A stretch of DNA of 48,905 nucleotides from the NCBI GenBank assembly GCA_900128395.1, contig LT649274.1:1-48905 (forward strand). Reading direction: 5' to 3'. Shown here piece by piece: positions 1 to 8,700 of this stretch. The position numbers were made by a program, and so were the translations under genes. Source of the stretch: Stramenopiles sp. TOSAG23-2 (taxonomy: Eukaryota > Sar). Under the pieces are notes generated by a model. That model did not search any database, was not told the DNA's origin, and saw nothing but the letters and a program-made list of their open reading frames with translations. Position 1 is the first letter of the stretch; each line of letters starts with the position of its first letter.

Positions 1-103
1 ACCACGCAAGAAATAGTTTTACACAAAAACATAATTCTATATTGAATCTTACTGGAAACAATTATCTTCATCAATAGTTTTAATTTCATTCACGTTTTTA
101 AAT

Positions 104-2923
104 ATGACTTCTCTTGCTACCGATAATAAAGCCAAAACTCCATCCAAAGATACTCCTCATGCACGGCCAGTATGGGAGCCTGCTCCTTATCCTTCATGGG
201 GGAAACCAGACAGGAAGGGCGACAGCGGTAGCTTTACCTATGCGAAAGATAAAGAACTTGTTGAACACTGTGCGGAGTATAAACGATTACCTACTAAAAA
301 AAAAGGAATAGCTGTTGAAGGTGAAACAAAGTATTATACTCGGTGGAATCGTGCGCAAAATGGATATTATGAAGCATACCAAGAAACGGGAGACGAAGAA
401 TATATTATTGCATTCAAGAGGCTTGAGAGGTGGATAGCTGGCGCATGCGGCAAAGAAAATATCAGCGAGCTATTTACTGACGTAAGAACAATGAATAAAC
501 GTGATAAAATGGTAAAGTTTGTTGCCCAAGAACCTACTGAAGAAATGGCGAATATGTCGCTTGATACGAAACCACCTGCCGTGGAAGACAAAGCTCTTCA
601 GAAATATTACACGAGGACAGCGAGGATAGCGAAATGCATTGCGACGATACGTGAGAAGCTCAATATTAACAAAGATGATGTTATTATTGAACCAAGTGCG
701 GGGGACGGGCGATGGATTCCGTATTTGAAAACATTGTGTAAAAACGTTGAAGCTTACGATATTAAACCCGACGTTCCTGAAGTGAAAAAGATGGATTTTT
801 TGGAGTATGTGCCTCCTACGGACAAGAAAATTCACGTGATTGGAAATCCTCCTTATAAAAAGATTGAAGAGAAGTTCATTAGGAAATGCGTTCGGTTTGC
901 TGATTCTATTTCATTTATACTGCCCGCAAAGTATATGAAGCGTGATAATTTGGAACTATATTACAACGCGGATGGAACTGAGCACAAAACCATCTATCAT
1001 TTGCCGTTGGAATTCCACCCAGTTTATACAGAATATTTGGAAAAGGAGAAGTTTGGCGGAACTTACAATAAGCAATCTGTTGCCTTTATCATATGGGAAA
1101 GACGAAGCGACCCCCGTCTAACTATTTCAATGCCTACCGAATGCGAATTTTATGAATATGTTGAACACCGCAACCGCGAATCGGCAAATGCGAAAATTGT
1201 GATGAGCAAAGGAGTTGCGTATTGTTACGAAAAGAGGCGCGAAAGAGCATATATGCGCAATACAGACCGCCATTTTTATTTGAAAATAAATACATCTTTG
1301 ATATCTGCGAAAGCATTCGTGGAAGAATATAATAAGTGCGAACCAAAAAAGAGATATCCTGAGCTTTCCTATTGTCGCCGAATGGATAGGATATCCAAGT
1401 TTGATTTATTCACCGCATTGAACGAGTTTTGGGACCAGCAAGCTCCAATAGACTGGGCGGTTGTTGAAAAAGTTTTAGGTATCGTAAAAGAGGAAGCAGA
1501 TAAGAATAAAGAATTTGGACGGATGATAATTACAAATGAAGAAGAGTGCCGATTGTTAAAGAAATTAGATGACTACAGTTTAGTTTTTGATGACGGGTGC
1601 CCGTATTCTCAACTTGAGTTCAAAGGACTCAGTGATAAATGTTATAAAATGTTGTGCCCCATATTTCGTGACTTGTCTATTAGAGCGGAATTTATTATTG
1701 AGGGTATTACAGATAAAGGTATGAAACACTTAGTAGAAACGTTACAAGTTACTGCCGATATTTTACATATTAGCAGCGAAGAATTGAGTGATAACGGGTG
1801 GCGTGAATTTATAGACACGCTTAGATGCCGAGATTACTGTCTGAGAGGATTGTGTTTAATGGGTAGTGGTGTTACAGATAATATTTGTTCCTGCTTGGCG
1901 GACGTTTATAAAGTGAATAAGTTTGACCTCGGGGATTTTGAAGAATTATCTATTACTTCAAAAAACGTAGGCGCTCAAGGAAAGAAAATCTTAGAAGACC
2001 TACAGTGTGCTTGGGGAGGAACGGTGAATTTGAATACTGAAGCTGCTGAACCAAAGAAGGCGCCCGCCGAACCAGCGAAAGTTGCCGAGGATAGCAGCAG
2101 CAGCAGTGAGGACGATGATGACGATTATGATTGGAGTAAGATAACATACCATTGGGTTTGTCCTAAATGTGAAAGTCGCGTAAGTGAATGTGATACCCAC
2201 TGTAAGTGTGGTTATATGTGGAGACCTCCTCACGAAGAAGTAGAAGAAGAATATGAAGATACTGGTGTTGTTTATTGGTGGTGCCCAAGATGCGATTATA
2301 ACAATGACGATAATTTTTGTGAAGGTGGGTGTGAATATGACCACGAAGACGCATTTTTAAAAATCCATAGAAAGATGGAAGCAAGGTATTTCAGTAAAAA
2401 TAATATTATTGATACTGCTTGGTGGCGCAACAATTATCGTCCTGGAGCAGAAAAAGTATTATTTGATGGTAGAAGATATACTCCCTGGAATCACCGAGAT
2501 ATAAAAGATATGCTTAGACTTTTCAAAGACGGGAGGGTATATGGTCTCCACGATGTTAAATTTTATGGAATATACTGTCCTGAAACTGATACAATCGTAA
2601 AAGATGGAAAAGTTGTAAAAGATGTTGAAGATGAAAAAATGCCTGCTGTTGAAAAAAAAGAAAGCGATAAAGAAGAGGATACACAACAAGATATATACGA
2701 AAGTATGCTGAGAGAGATTAATGAACATAAATATGATGAAGATGGTTTTAGACCATTTACGCATTGGAGTGAAACTCTCCCATTGAAAATCCGTCGTAGT
2801 GATAATGCTGTCTATTATGTAGATATACCTGAAACAGCAGGGTTTTTGGGATATTACAATAGCGATACCGATAAGATAGAAAGCGATAGTGAAAGCGATA
2901 GTGGAAGTGATGATGATGTTTAA
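104..2923 (+). CDS. Adenine-N6 DNA methyltransferase fused to LRR-like and zinc-ribbon segments
   Basis: A 939-residue protein. Around residues 193-205 it has the SAM-binding motif I (IIEPSAGDGRW), and at about 247-250 the catalytic NPPY of amino-methyltransferases, followed by a target-recognition-like stretch to about 330. Residues 510-660 contain leucine-spaced segments resembling an LRR/RNI-like fold. A Ser/Asp-rich acidic linker (about 663-680) precedes two Cys-rich ribbons at about 682-706 (CPKC...CKCG) and 723-747 (CPRC...CEGGC). The C-terminus is acidic and Ser-rich. Viral methyltransferases of this type are common in polinton-like and giant viruses; the fused tail is unusual and could direct DNA or protein binding. 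Its start is the first ATG after an AT-rich leader. The 3' end overlaps the convergent gene by 4 bases. The methyltransferase call is firm; the LRR-like call is weak. Confidence 0.8.
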   Translation: MTSLATDNKAKTPSKDTPHARPVWEPAPYPSWGKPDRKGDSGSFTYAKDKELVEHCAEYKRLPTKKKGIAVEGETKYYTRWNRAQNGYYEAYQETGDEEYIIAFKRLERWIAGACGKENISELFTDVRTMNKRDKMVKFVAQEPTEEMANMSLDTKPPAVEDKALQKYYTRTARIAKCIATIREKLNINKDDVIIEPSAGDGRWIPYLKTLCKNVEAYDIKPDVPEVKKMDFLEYVPPTDKKIHVIGNPPYKKIEEKFIRKCVRFADSISFILPAKYMKRDNLELYYNADGTEHKTIYHLPLEFHPVYTEYLEKEKFGGTYNKQSVAFIIWERRSDPRLTISMPTECEFYEYVEHRNRESANAKIVMSKGVAYCYEKRRERAYMRNTDRHFYLKINTSLISAKAFVEEYNKCEPKKRYPELSYCRRMDRISKFDLFTALNEFWDQQAPIDWAVVEKVLGIVKEEADKNKEFGRMIITNEEECRLLKKLDDYSLVFDDGCPYSQLEFKGLSDKCYKMLCPIFRDLSIRAEFIIEGITDKGMKHLVETLQVTADILHISSEELSDNGWREFIDTLRCRDYCLRGLCLMGSGVTDNICSCLADVYKVNKFDLGDFEELSITSKNVGAQGKKILEDLQCAWGGTVNLNTEAAEPKKAPAEPAKVAEDSSSSSEDDDDDYDWSKITYHWVCPKCESRVSECDTHCKCGYMWRPPHEEVEEEYEDTGVVYWWCPRCDYNNDDNFCEGGCEYDHEDAFLKIHRKMEARYFSKNNIIDTAWWRNNYRPGAEKVLFDGRRYTPWNHRDIKDMLRLFKDGRVYGLHDVKFYGIYCPETDTIVKDGKVVKDVEDEKMPAVEKKESDKEEDTQQDIYESMLREINEHKYDEDGFRPFTHWSETLPLKIRRSDNAVYYVDIPETAGFLGYYNSDTDKIESDSESDSGSDDDV

Positions 2924-3672
2924 AAAAATAAACTATCCCAGTTCATATTATTGTTGTTTCTATTACCGTATATGCTTGGTGCGGACGGTTTCGGTGTAGG
3001 CTTTGGTCTTGCTGCCGCTTCGGCTTCTTTCCGCTTTTTCTTCCTTGCTTGCCTGCGATTATCCCACTGGTCCATCAGCCCAAAGAACGCTTCAGCTGCT
3101 TCTGCTTTACTCGGTCTATGCTGTGGCTTAGCTTGAGGTATGGGTATCGGTTGCGATGCTTGTCTTTGCTGAACTGGAGGTTTAGGAGCGGGTGGTGCTG
3201 GATGATTGTATCGCTCATTCTGGTCTCGCTTCTTTTCTGCCTTTCGCTTCATCGCTCGCTCCTTACGCACTCGCAAAGCTTTCTCCCTTGCCTTCGCCAA
3301 TTGAGCCTTCCGAGCTTCAGGCATACCATTTGGATAACGCTTCTTCCTTACTTTTTTGTCTCGCCCTCTATCTCCTAATCTTCGCTTTGGGGATGTAGGC
3401 TCTGGCTTAGGCTCTTTCGGTACCTCTGCTGGTTTAGATTCAGCTTCCTGTTTCGCTTCCTTCTCAATCGTTTCGGCACTTACAATTTTTACGTTGTCTG
3501 TTGAATTAGATTCCATTTTATTATTACTATAGAGAAAAATGTCTTTGGTTTTTTTTGCTGGTTTCTTCTTTTCTTTTATGTGGAGAGAGGGGCGTGACGG
3601 TGGTGATGCTGGTGGTGTTGGTGGCGAATCCATCTTTACATCGGGTAAAAAATCTTTCAAATTATTAAACAT
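2920..3672 (-). CDS. Basic Pro/Lys/Arg-rich protein of the viral block
   Basis: A 250-residue protein. The N-terminal 35 residues are proline-rich. A middle section of about residues 95-160 is dominated by Lys and Arg with a motif RYPNGMPEARKAQLAKAREK followed by further basic helix. A Pro/Gln-rich stretch follows, and then a second basic patch. Short basic proteins with repeated AKAREK-like helices occur in polinton-like viruses and virophages and are usually assumed to bind nucleic acid or sit in the virion. It starts inside the end of the upstream gene (16-base overlap), which suggests co-transcription. There is no recognised enzymatic domain. The function is unknown and the nucleic-acid-binding idea is inference from charge. 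Confidence 0.6.
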   Translation of the reverse strand: MFNNLKDFLPDVKMDSPPTPPASPPSRPSLHIKEKKKPAKKTKDIFLYSNNKMESNSTDNVKIVSAETIEKEAKQEAESKPAEVPKEPKPEPTSPKRRLGDRGRDKKVRKKRYPNGMPEARKAQLAKAREKALRVRKERAMKRKAEKKRDQNERYNHPAPPAPKPPVQQRQASQPIPIPQAKPQHRPSKAEAAEAFFGLMDQWDNRRQARKKKRKEAEAAARPKPTPKPSAPSIYGNRNNNNMNWDSLFF

Positions 3673-4460
3673 ATTATATTAATAGTGACTATTAAAATAA
3701 TATAATCGCCTCTTTTTTCCTCACTGTCTCCGCTCTCTTGATTAGAATTATTTTTTCTGGCTGGTGACTCGGGGCGTTTCTCTTCGGTATCTTCTTGTTC
3801 TGCTCTTTGCGGTTCTTCCTCCTCTTCTCTCCGCTCACCTCGCACTCCTCTCACTGAATTTACTAATTTATTGATTAGTTTCTCTTGCTTATTTACTATT
3901 TTTACCAACTGTTCTGTAGGGTCTATGGTTTTTGGTTTTTCAATACCCAATGGTATCTGAGTGTTTCTCTCTATACGGAACGTAACACACGAATTAGGAC
4001 TTAACCGACATAATTTATTATTATCAGGATTATAAATATCAATCTTGATGGTAGATAACGAACGCTTCTCAGTCACAGGAATACCAGTGGAACCTGACCC
4101 ATAGATAAAATTACCACTGGAGTATGATTTTTGTATGTTGAAGATACAGTTGCTCTGGACTCCATTCCCATTATAATAGTTGCTTGGGACTAAATCAGTA
4201 ACCAGGTTGTAGTGGCCTTCACTACTTAATCTCGGCATCTTGTCTGCTGTCCATAGAGAAGTGTTGGTGCTTACAAATGTAGATAAGTTATTAAGACTTC
4301 CAAGGTTGAACAAAGTTGTACCTGTACCTGGGTCGCCTGTCGTATGCTGATATAGCACATTCAGCGATGGATTTGTAGCACTGTACAAAGAAAAAAGGAT
4401 GAAACTAAGTATTAACAGGGGATTACCACCTACCATAGGGATACTATAGGGACTGAACAT
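3657..4460 (-). CDS. Putative structural/membrane-anchored protein of the viral block
   Basis: A 267-residue protein. The N-terminus (about residues 12-30) is hydrophobic and could be a signal or membrane segment. Residues 35-175 are rich in Ser, Thr, Asn and Tyr and end in an LSTIKIDIYNP...CVTFRIERN stretch, which resembles the beta-strand-rich ends of structural proteins in polinton-like viruses. A predicted coiled coil (PTEQLVKIVNKQEKLINKL) follows, then a highly charged Glu/Arg tail, and a last hydrophobic segment (about 252-267). This order suggests a virion surface or membrane protein, but I cannot name the family. It is the distal gene of the block and overlaps the basic-protein gene. 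Confidence 0.5.
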   Translation of the reverse strand: MFSPYSIPMVGGNPLLILSFILFSLYSATNPSLNVLYQHTTGDPGTGTTLFNLGSLNNLSTFVSTNTSLWTADKMPRLSSEGHYNLVTDLVPSNYYNGNGVQSNCIFNIQKSYSSGNFIYGSGSTGIPVTEKRSLSTIKIDIYNPDNNKLCRLSPNSCVTFRIERNTQIPLGIEKPKTIDPTEQLVKIVNKQEKLINKLVNSVRGVRGERREEEEEPQRAEQEDTEEKRPESPARKNNSNQESGDSEEKRGDYIILIVTINIICLII

Positions 4461-4883
4461 TCAAAAAATCATTGGAATTAGGTGAAGATTCACTACCTCT
4501 TTATAACGTTTTTATAAGCTAATTTTTGGTGAGCCGACTACTTATCCAAAAACAATAACAATCCCGTTTGAATTAGATTTTTATCTTTTGATTTGAATGA
4601 GACGATTTTCACCATCCGCAACGGTTTTTATGAATTCTCACGCGGGTGGGGAATCGGAGTTTGAAAATAATTCTCCGCGGGTGGTGCCGCGAACGGAGTA
4701 GCAGGAACACAGCATTATTAATAATCAAGTATAGAAATAGTATTTTAAGATATTTATAGTTCCTATCAAAGAGCCGCGCCAAATAGCAGCGACTTAGTAG
4801 CGGGTTCCACTCAAGTATAAACACGCGTAGATTCGCGGTTGGTGTTGCTATCAAAAAAAGACCGTTGTAGTGCTGTGACGCTT

Positions 4884-5087
4884 ATATAATGTTAAAACTT
4901 TCCCAACTAATCCGCAGTCCTTAACCAACCTGAAATTGTTAGACGATAATAGCATTAGTAACCGAGATTTGAATAAATTAACAGGGAATTATGCTTTGAT
5001 TAACGGTGAATCGTTGCCTTAATTATTTCTATATTGGGAAGGTTGGTTAAGGACTGCGGATTAGTTGGGAAAGTTTTAACATTATAT
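4884..5087. repeat. 47-bp perfect inverted repeat with about 110-base spacer
   Basis: Bases 4884-4930 are the exact reverse complement of 5041-5087. The arms carry CTAATCCGCAGTCCTTAACC and its complement. Arms this long and exact are expected for a terminal or foldback element rather than chance. It lies just beyond the viral-type genes and may mark the end of that element or an independent foldback insertion. Confidence 0.85.
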
Positions 5088-5213
5088 GGGTGAAAAAGGT
5101 AGTGTGTGAAAGATTCGCTCCCCTCACAACGCTCTTTCGTGTGGCAGTAGTGTGGCAGTGCTATCTGGCTATACTGTATACCCTCTAAAACATGCTTAAC
5201 AAATAACACTATT

Positions 5214-5334
5214 CACTATGGGAAATATGTATTTATCGTTTTTTAAAATGCCAATTTTATTTTTCATATAATATTGGAAAAAATAGCAAATATCCGAAAA
5301 TATAGAAACAATGATGAATATTTTCCCCATAGTG
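5214..5334. mobile_element. Miniature inverted-repeat element with CACTATGG ends
   Basis: It starts CACTATGGGAAATAT and ends ATATTTTCCCCATAGTG, the near-perfect reverse complement. The pairing extends outward: CTTAACAAA at about 5195 is complementary to TTTGTTAAG at about 5338. There is no coding capacity in 121 bp. The terminal CACTATGG is shared with the 2-kb element at 14489-16523, suggesting the same transposase could act on both. No clear target-site duplication was found. Confidence 0.6.
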
Positions 5335-5733
5335 AATTTTGTTAAGTGTACATTTTTTGCACGAAGAAGTGTACATTTTTTACCGGTTCCCGAGGGTAGC
5401 ACTGCAGTGGGCAAAAACAACAGAAAAAACATATAACGTAAATGAATTATAAACATATATATCCACACTGATGTGGGACCAAAAAGTATGTGTGTGATCA
5501 TATATATATATCATCGTGAAAACAGAAGGACGATTAAAGGTAGATATATATATATTTAATATTATATATTGAAATATTGAGAAGAAGTAATAAATAAATG
5601 AAAAAAAAAATTTTATTTTTTTTTTCATCTACTAATTTATTATAAAAATATTATTGAACATTTTAACATTTAACAATAGGTTCGCCAAGGGCTAACAACA
5701 GGTAGTCTTAATAAACAGTGGTAATCATAACGC

Positions 5734-8700
5734 ATGAATATTCAAGAGTTAAAGCTAAATGGTACGCCATTGGTATGTGCATGTGAACAAGGGCATTTGG
5801 AGGATGTAAAATTATGCATTACAGGTCATGATGTAGAAGCTACTGGTATGACAGTAAAAGAAATGGTGAATCAAGTCGGTCGAAATCCTAAGGAATGTAC
5901 ACCTTTAATGGCAGCTGCACAGAAAGAACATTTCCACGTAGTTCAATATTTGATTGAACAATGCGAAGCTGATCCAAATATTGCAAATTATAGTGGTTGG
6001 AATGATTCAGTAGGTGGAGCAATTGGGGGGTGGAATGCATTACATGTAGCAGCAGAGAGTAACAGAACGAATACTGATGTGATTCAATTGTTACTAACTC
6101 ATATGTCTATTAATTGTATTAATAAGAGATCCGGGACGGGATCCACTCCCTTGGACAGGGCATATGAATATAATAAAAGTCCAAATAAACAAGAGATCAT
6201 TGATCTTATACGTAAGCATGGTGGGAAACGTGAAAAAGAGATTGATGAGATGGTAATTCCATTTATTAATGCATGTAGAATAGGACTTTTGAAGGTGAAA
6301 GAGTTTCTTACAAGCCACGATGTGAATGGTAGTAATGGTAATAATATGACATTGAAAGAAATGGTCAATCTAGAAGGTGCATTTGATACTTGGAGATCTA
6401 CACCTTTAGAGGCAGCTGCACAGTGCGAACATTTCGACCTAGTTCAATATCTAATTAAAGAAGGTGGAGCTGATCCAAACATTGCACATTGTCATGGAGA
6501 GAATGCATTACATGCAGCAGCATGGCATAACAAAAAAAATACTGATTTGATTAAATTTTTATTAAAGCATATGTCCCTTGATAGTATTAATCAGAAGGAC
6601 TCGTCCAGGTGGATAGAGACTCCTGTGGACAGGGCATATCGTAATACTAGTTCAATTAAACAAGAAATCATTGATCTTATACGTTTAAAAGGTGGAAAAA
6701 GTGCAAAAGAAGCAAATGGTAGAAATGTGGGAATGGGTAAAGGTGATTTAAATGCAAAATCAAACTCGCAACTTCAAAAAATTTCATCGGTTTCTGGATC
6801 AATGTCAAATACTTTAGAAGGAAATTGGTACACTATTGATACTCGTACTGGACAGCCAACTGGAGACAAATATGAATTTCGAAAGATAGAGGAAAATTAT
6901 TATGGAATGTATCACAACGGTAAGAATGGGGATAGGGTACTCTGGACACCAGAGATTTTCCTTGCCAGTACCCTGACAAGGAAAAGGGATAGGGATTGTT
7001 TTCGAATAAATGGCAATGCACTCAATCATGAATATGGTCATACTGCTGAAATTCAAGCAAATGGAGATATTCGATGGATATCAGTTGAAAATGGTAGGTA
7101 TATATCACGTCGAGAAGGCGGTTATGTACACACCAAAAAAAAATCATCAAAAAAAAAACTACCAGGACATCCATCAACAAATATTCAAGAATTAAGTCAC
7201 CATAAAGATTTTGCATTTGTGTTATGCCATGTTGCAGATAAAAATTCTTTTCTTGCATATGATAGAAAACATGTTATTGAAGATAAATGGAATTTATATG
7301 GTGCTTCAATGAAGCCTTCTACTTTAAAAAATGCAGCAATATTTACGTTCCATGAACATGGACACAGTAAAAATGGTGGACGGGGACTATCATATTCCAG
7401 TGATCCATATATGGGTTTGGAGGTCAATTGTAGGCAATTTGTAGAAGGTGGGTCGTGTCAATTGCTTCGTTCCCGTGGTGTAGATCGTGGGTGTAGCGGA
7501 GTGAAATGGGTTATTAATGGTGATGGTACACTTACACCTGATGATGGACCGAGAGATTTAGTATTAGGTTTTGGGGATATTACGTATAATAATTGGAATA
7601 AAAAACCTGAAAAAAGAAGTTACAAAGCTATTGGTTTGGTAAAGAAAACATCAGTAAATCGTGTTATTGCTGTAATTGCTCAGGTAAATGACAATTCAAC
7701 AAAGAGTCTATTGAAAAATGTAGAAATGAACCAGCAGACTGCAAGTGAATTTAACAAACAAAAATCAACCTTGCAAGCAACCAAAGACCTAAAACTACCA
7801 GGGCATCCAACAGTTGTGTTAAAAACTGACAGTAACAACAATAATAACAATGAAGATCCATTTTCAGTTTTAGGTCCAGGTTGCTATCGAATCTTGACAA
7901 CAGAACATGCTGATGGAAAACAACGAAGGGGGTGGGGGCTTTCAGTAAGCCGTACTGAAACGGATTGTTGTCGGAATAACAAATCCACATGGGTATGTGT
8001 CCAAGAAGCTAAATGGTTGCATATGGTATGGAACGTTGTAAAAGGCAAAAAACAGAATACGTGGCGTATTTTAACGACTGGATATGAAGATGGTGAGCAA
8101 CCAGCAAATTGGGGGCTCAGTGCATGGAATACACACGGTGCAATACGAAACAAAGTATCCAGCTGGACAGCTGTTCATTCAGGAGATCATTGGCCAATGG
8201 ACTGGAAAATTATAAAAGGAAAAAAACCTAATACGTGGCGCTTGTTAACAACGAAACATGATGCTGGGAAACAACCTGAAAATTGGGGACTAAGTGCATG
8301 GAATGCCCATGGAGCTAAAAGAAATGCTCATTCATCTCGAGTTGCAGTGCATGAAGGAGATCACTGGCCAATGGATTGGGTCTTTCAAAAAGTTGAGACA
8401 TTGTTTGATGTAAAACCAAAAGTTAAAATATTACCAATGAAAAAGTCCGCAGCAACATCGTTGATACCGCCAGTAAATGTAAAAAACCGTAACAAATATT
8501 TTGAAAACCATAAAGTAAAGTTAAAAGGTTACGAAAACGAAATGAAAGAGATGATAAAATCAAATGAATATAATATTGATTTGTTGAACAGGTTTACACA
8601 ATATTTAAATTCATTTGAAGTAGATGCATATGATAAATGCCTCCCAGAATATGATTTTTATAAAGGTGGTGATACCGTAACTGTTAAATTTTTTTGTGAT

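Larger units (their letters stand above)
1..5090. mobile_element. Candidate edge of an endogenous polinton-like virus / virophage-type element
   Basis: Three long genes fill 104-4460 with almost no space between them. The first two meet tail to tail with overlapping stop codons at 2920-2923, and the next pair overlaps by 16 bases at 3657-3672. Every later gene in the window is separated by hundreds of AT-rich bases. The content (adenine DNA methyltransferase, Lys/Arg-rich basic protein, structural-type protein) fits polinton-like viruses and virophages of protists. The block is cut by the window start, so no major capsid, ATPase or polymerase gene is visible. The right boundary is a guess based on the inverted repeat at 4884-5087. 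Family assignment is inference. Confidence 0.5.
4461..5733. other. Intergenic junction between viral-type block and host genes
   Basis: No convincing gene. It contains a 47-bp inverted repeat (4884-4930 and 5041-5087), a 121-bp inverted-repeat mini-element (5214-5334), and a 15-base direct repeat (AAGTGTACATTTTTT near 5343 and 5366). Between 4600 and 4720 base composition is richer in G+C than the flanks, as in the viral block. From 5400 to 5730 it is AT-rich and leads into the giant gene. Confidence 0.5.

Noticed and set aside
2000-2764. Minus-strand open stretches within the methyltransferase gene
   Set aside because: Antisense shadows of the acidic and Cys-rich coding sequence.
6937-6993. 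The 57-bp insertion as a mini-intron
   Set aside because: The stretch between GT and AG that would be removed is 56 bp and breaks frame. The full 57 bp does not have GT-AG ends.
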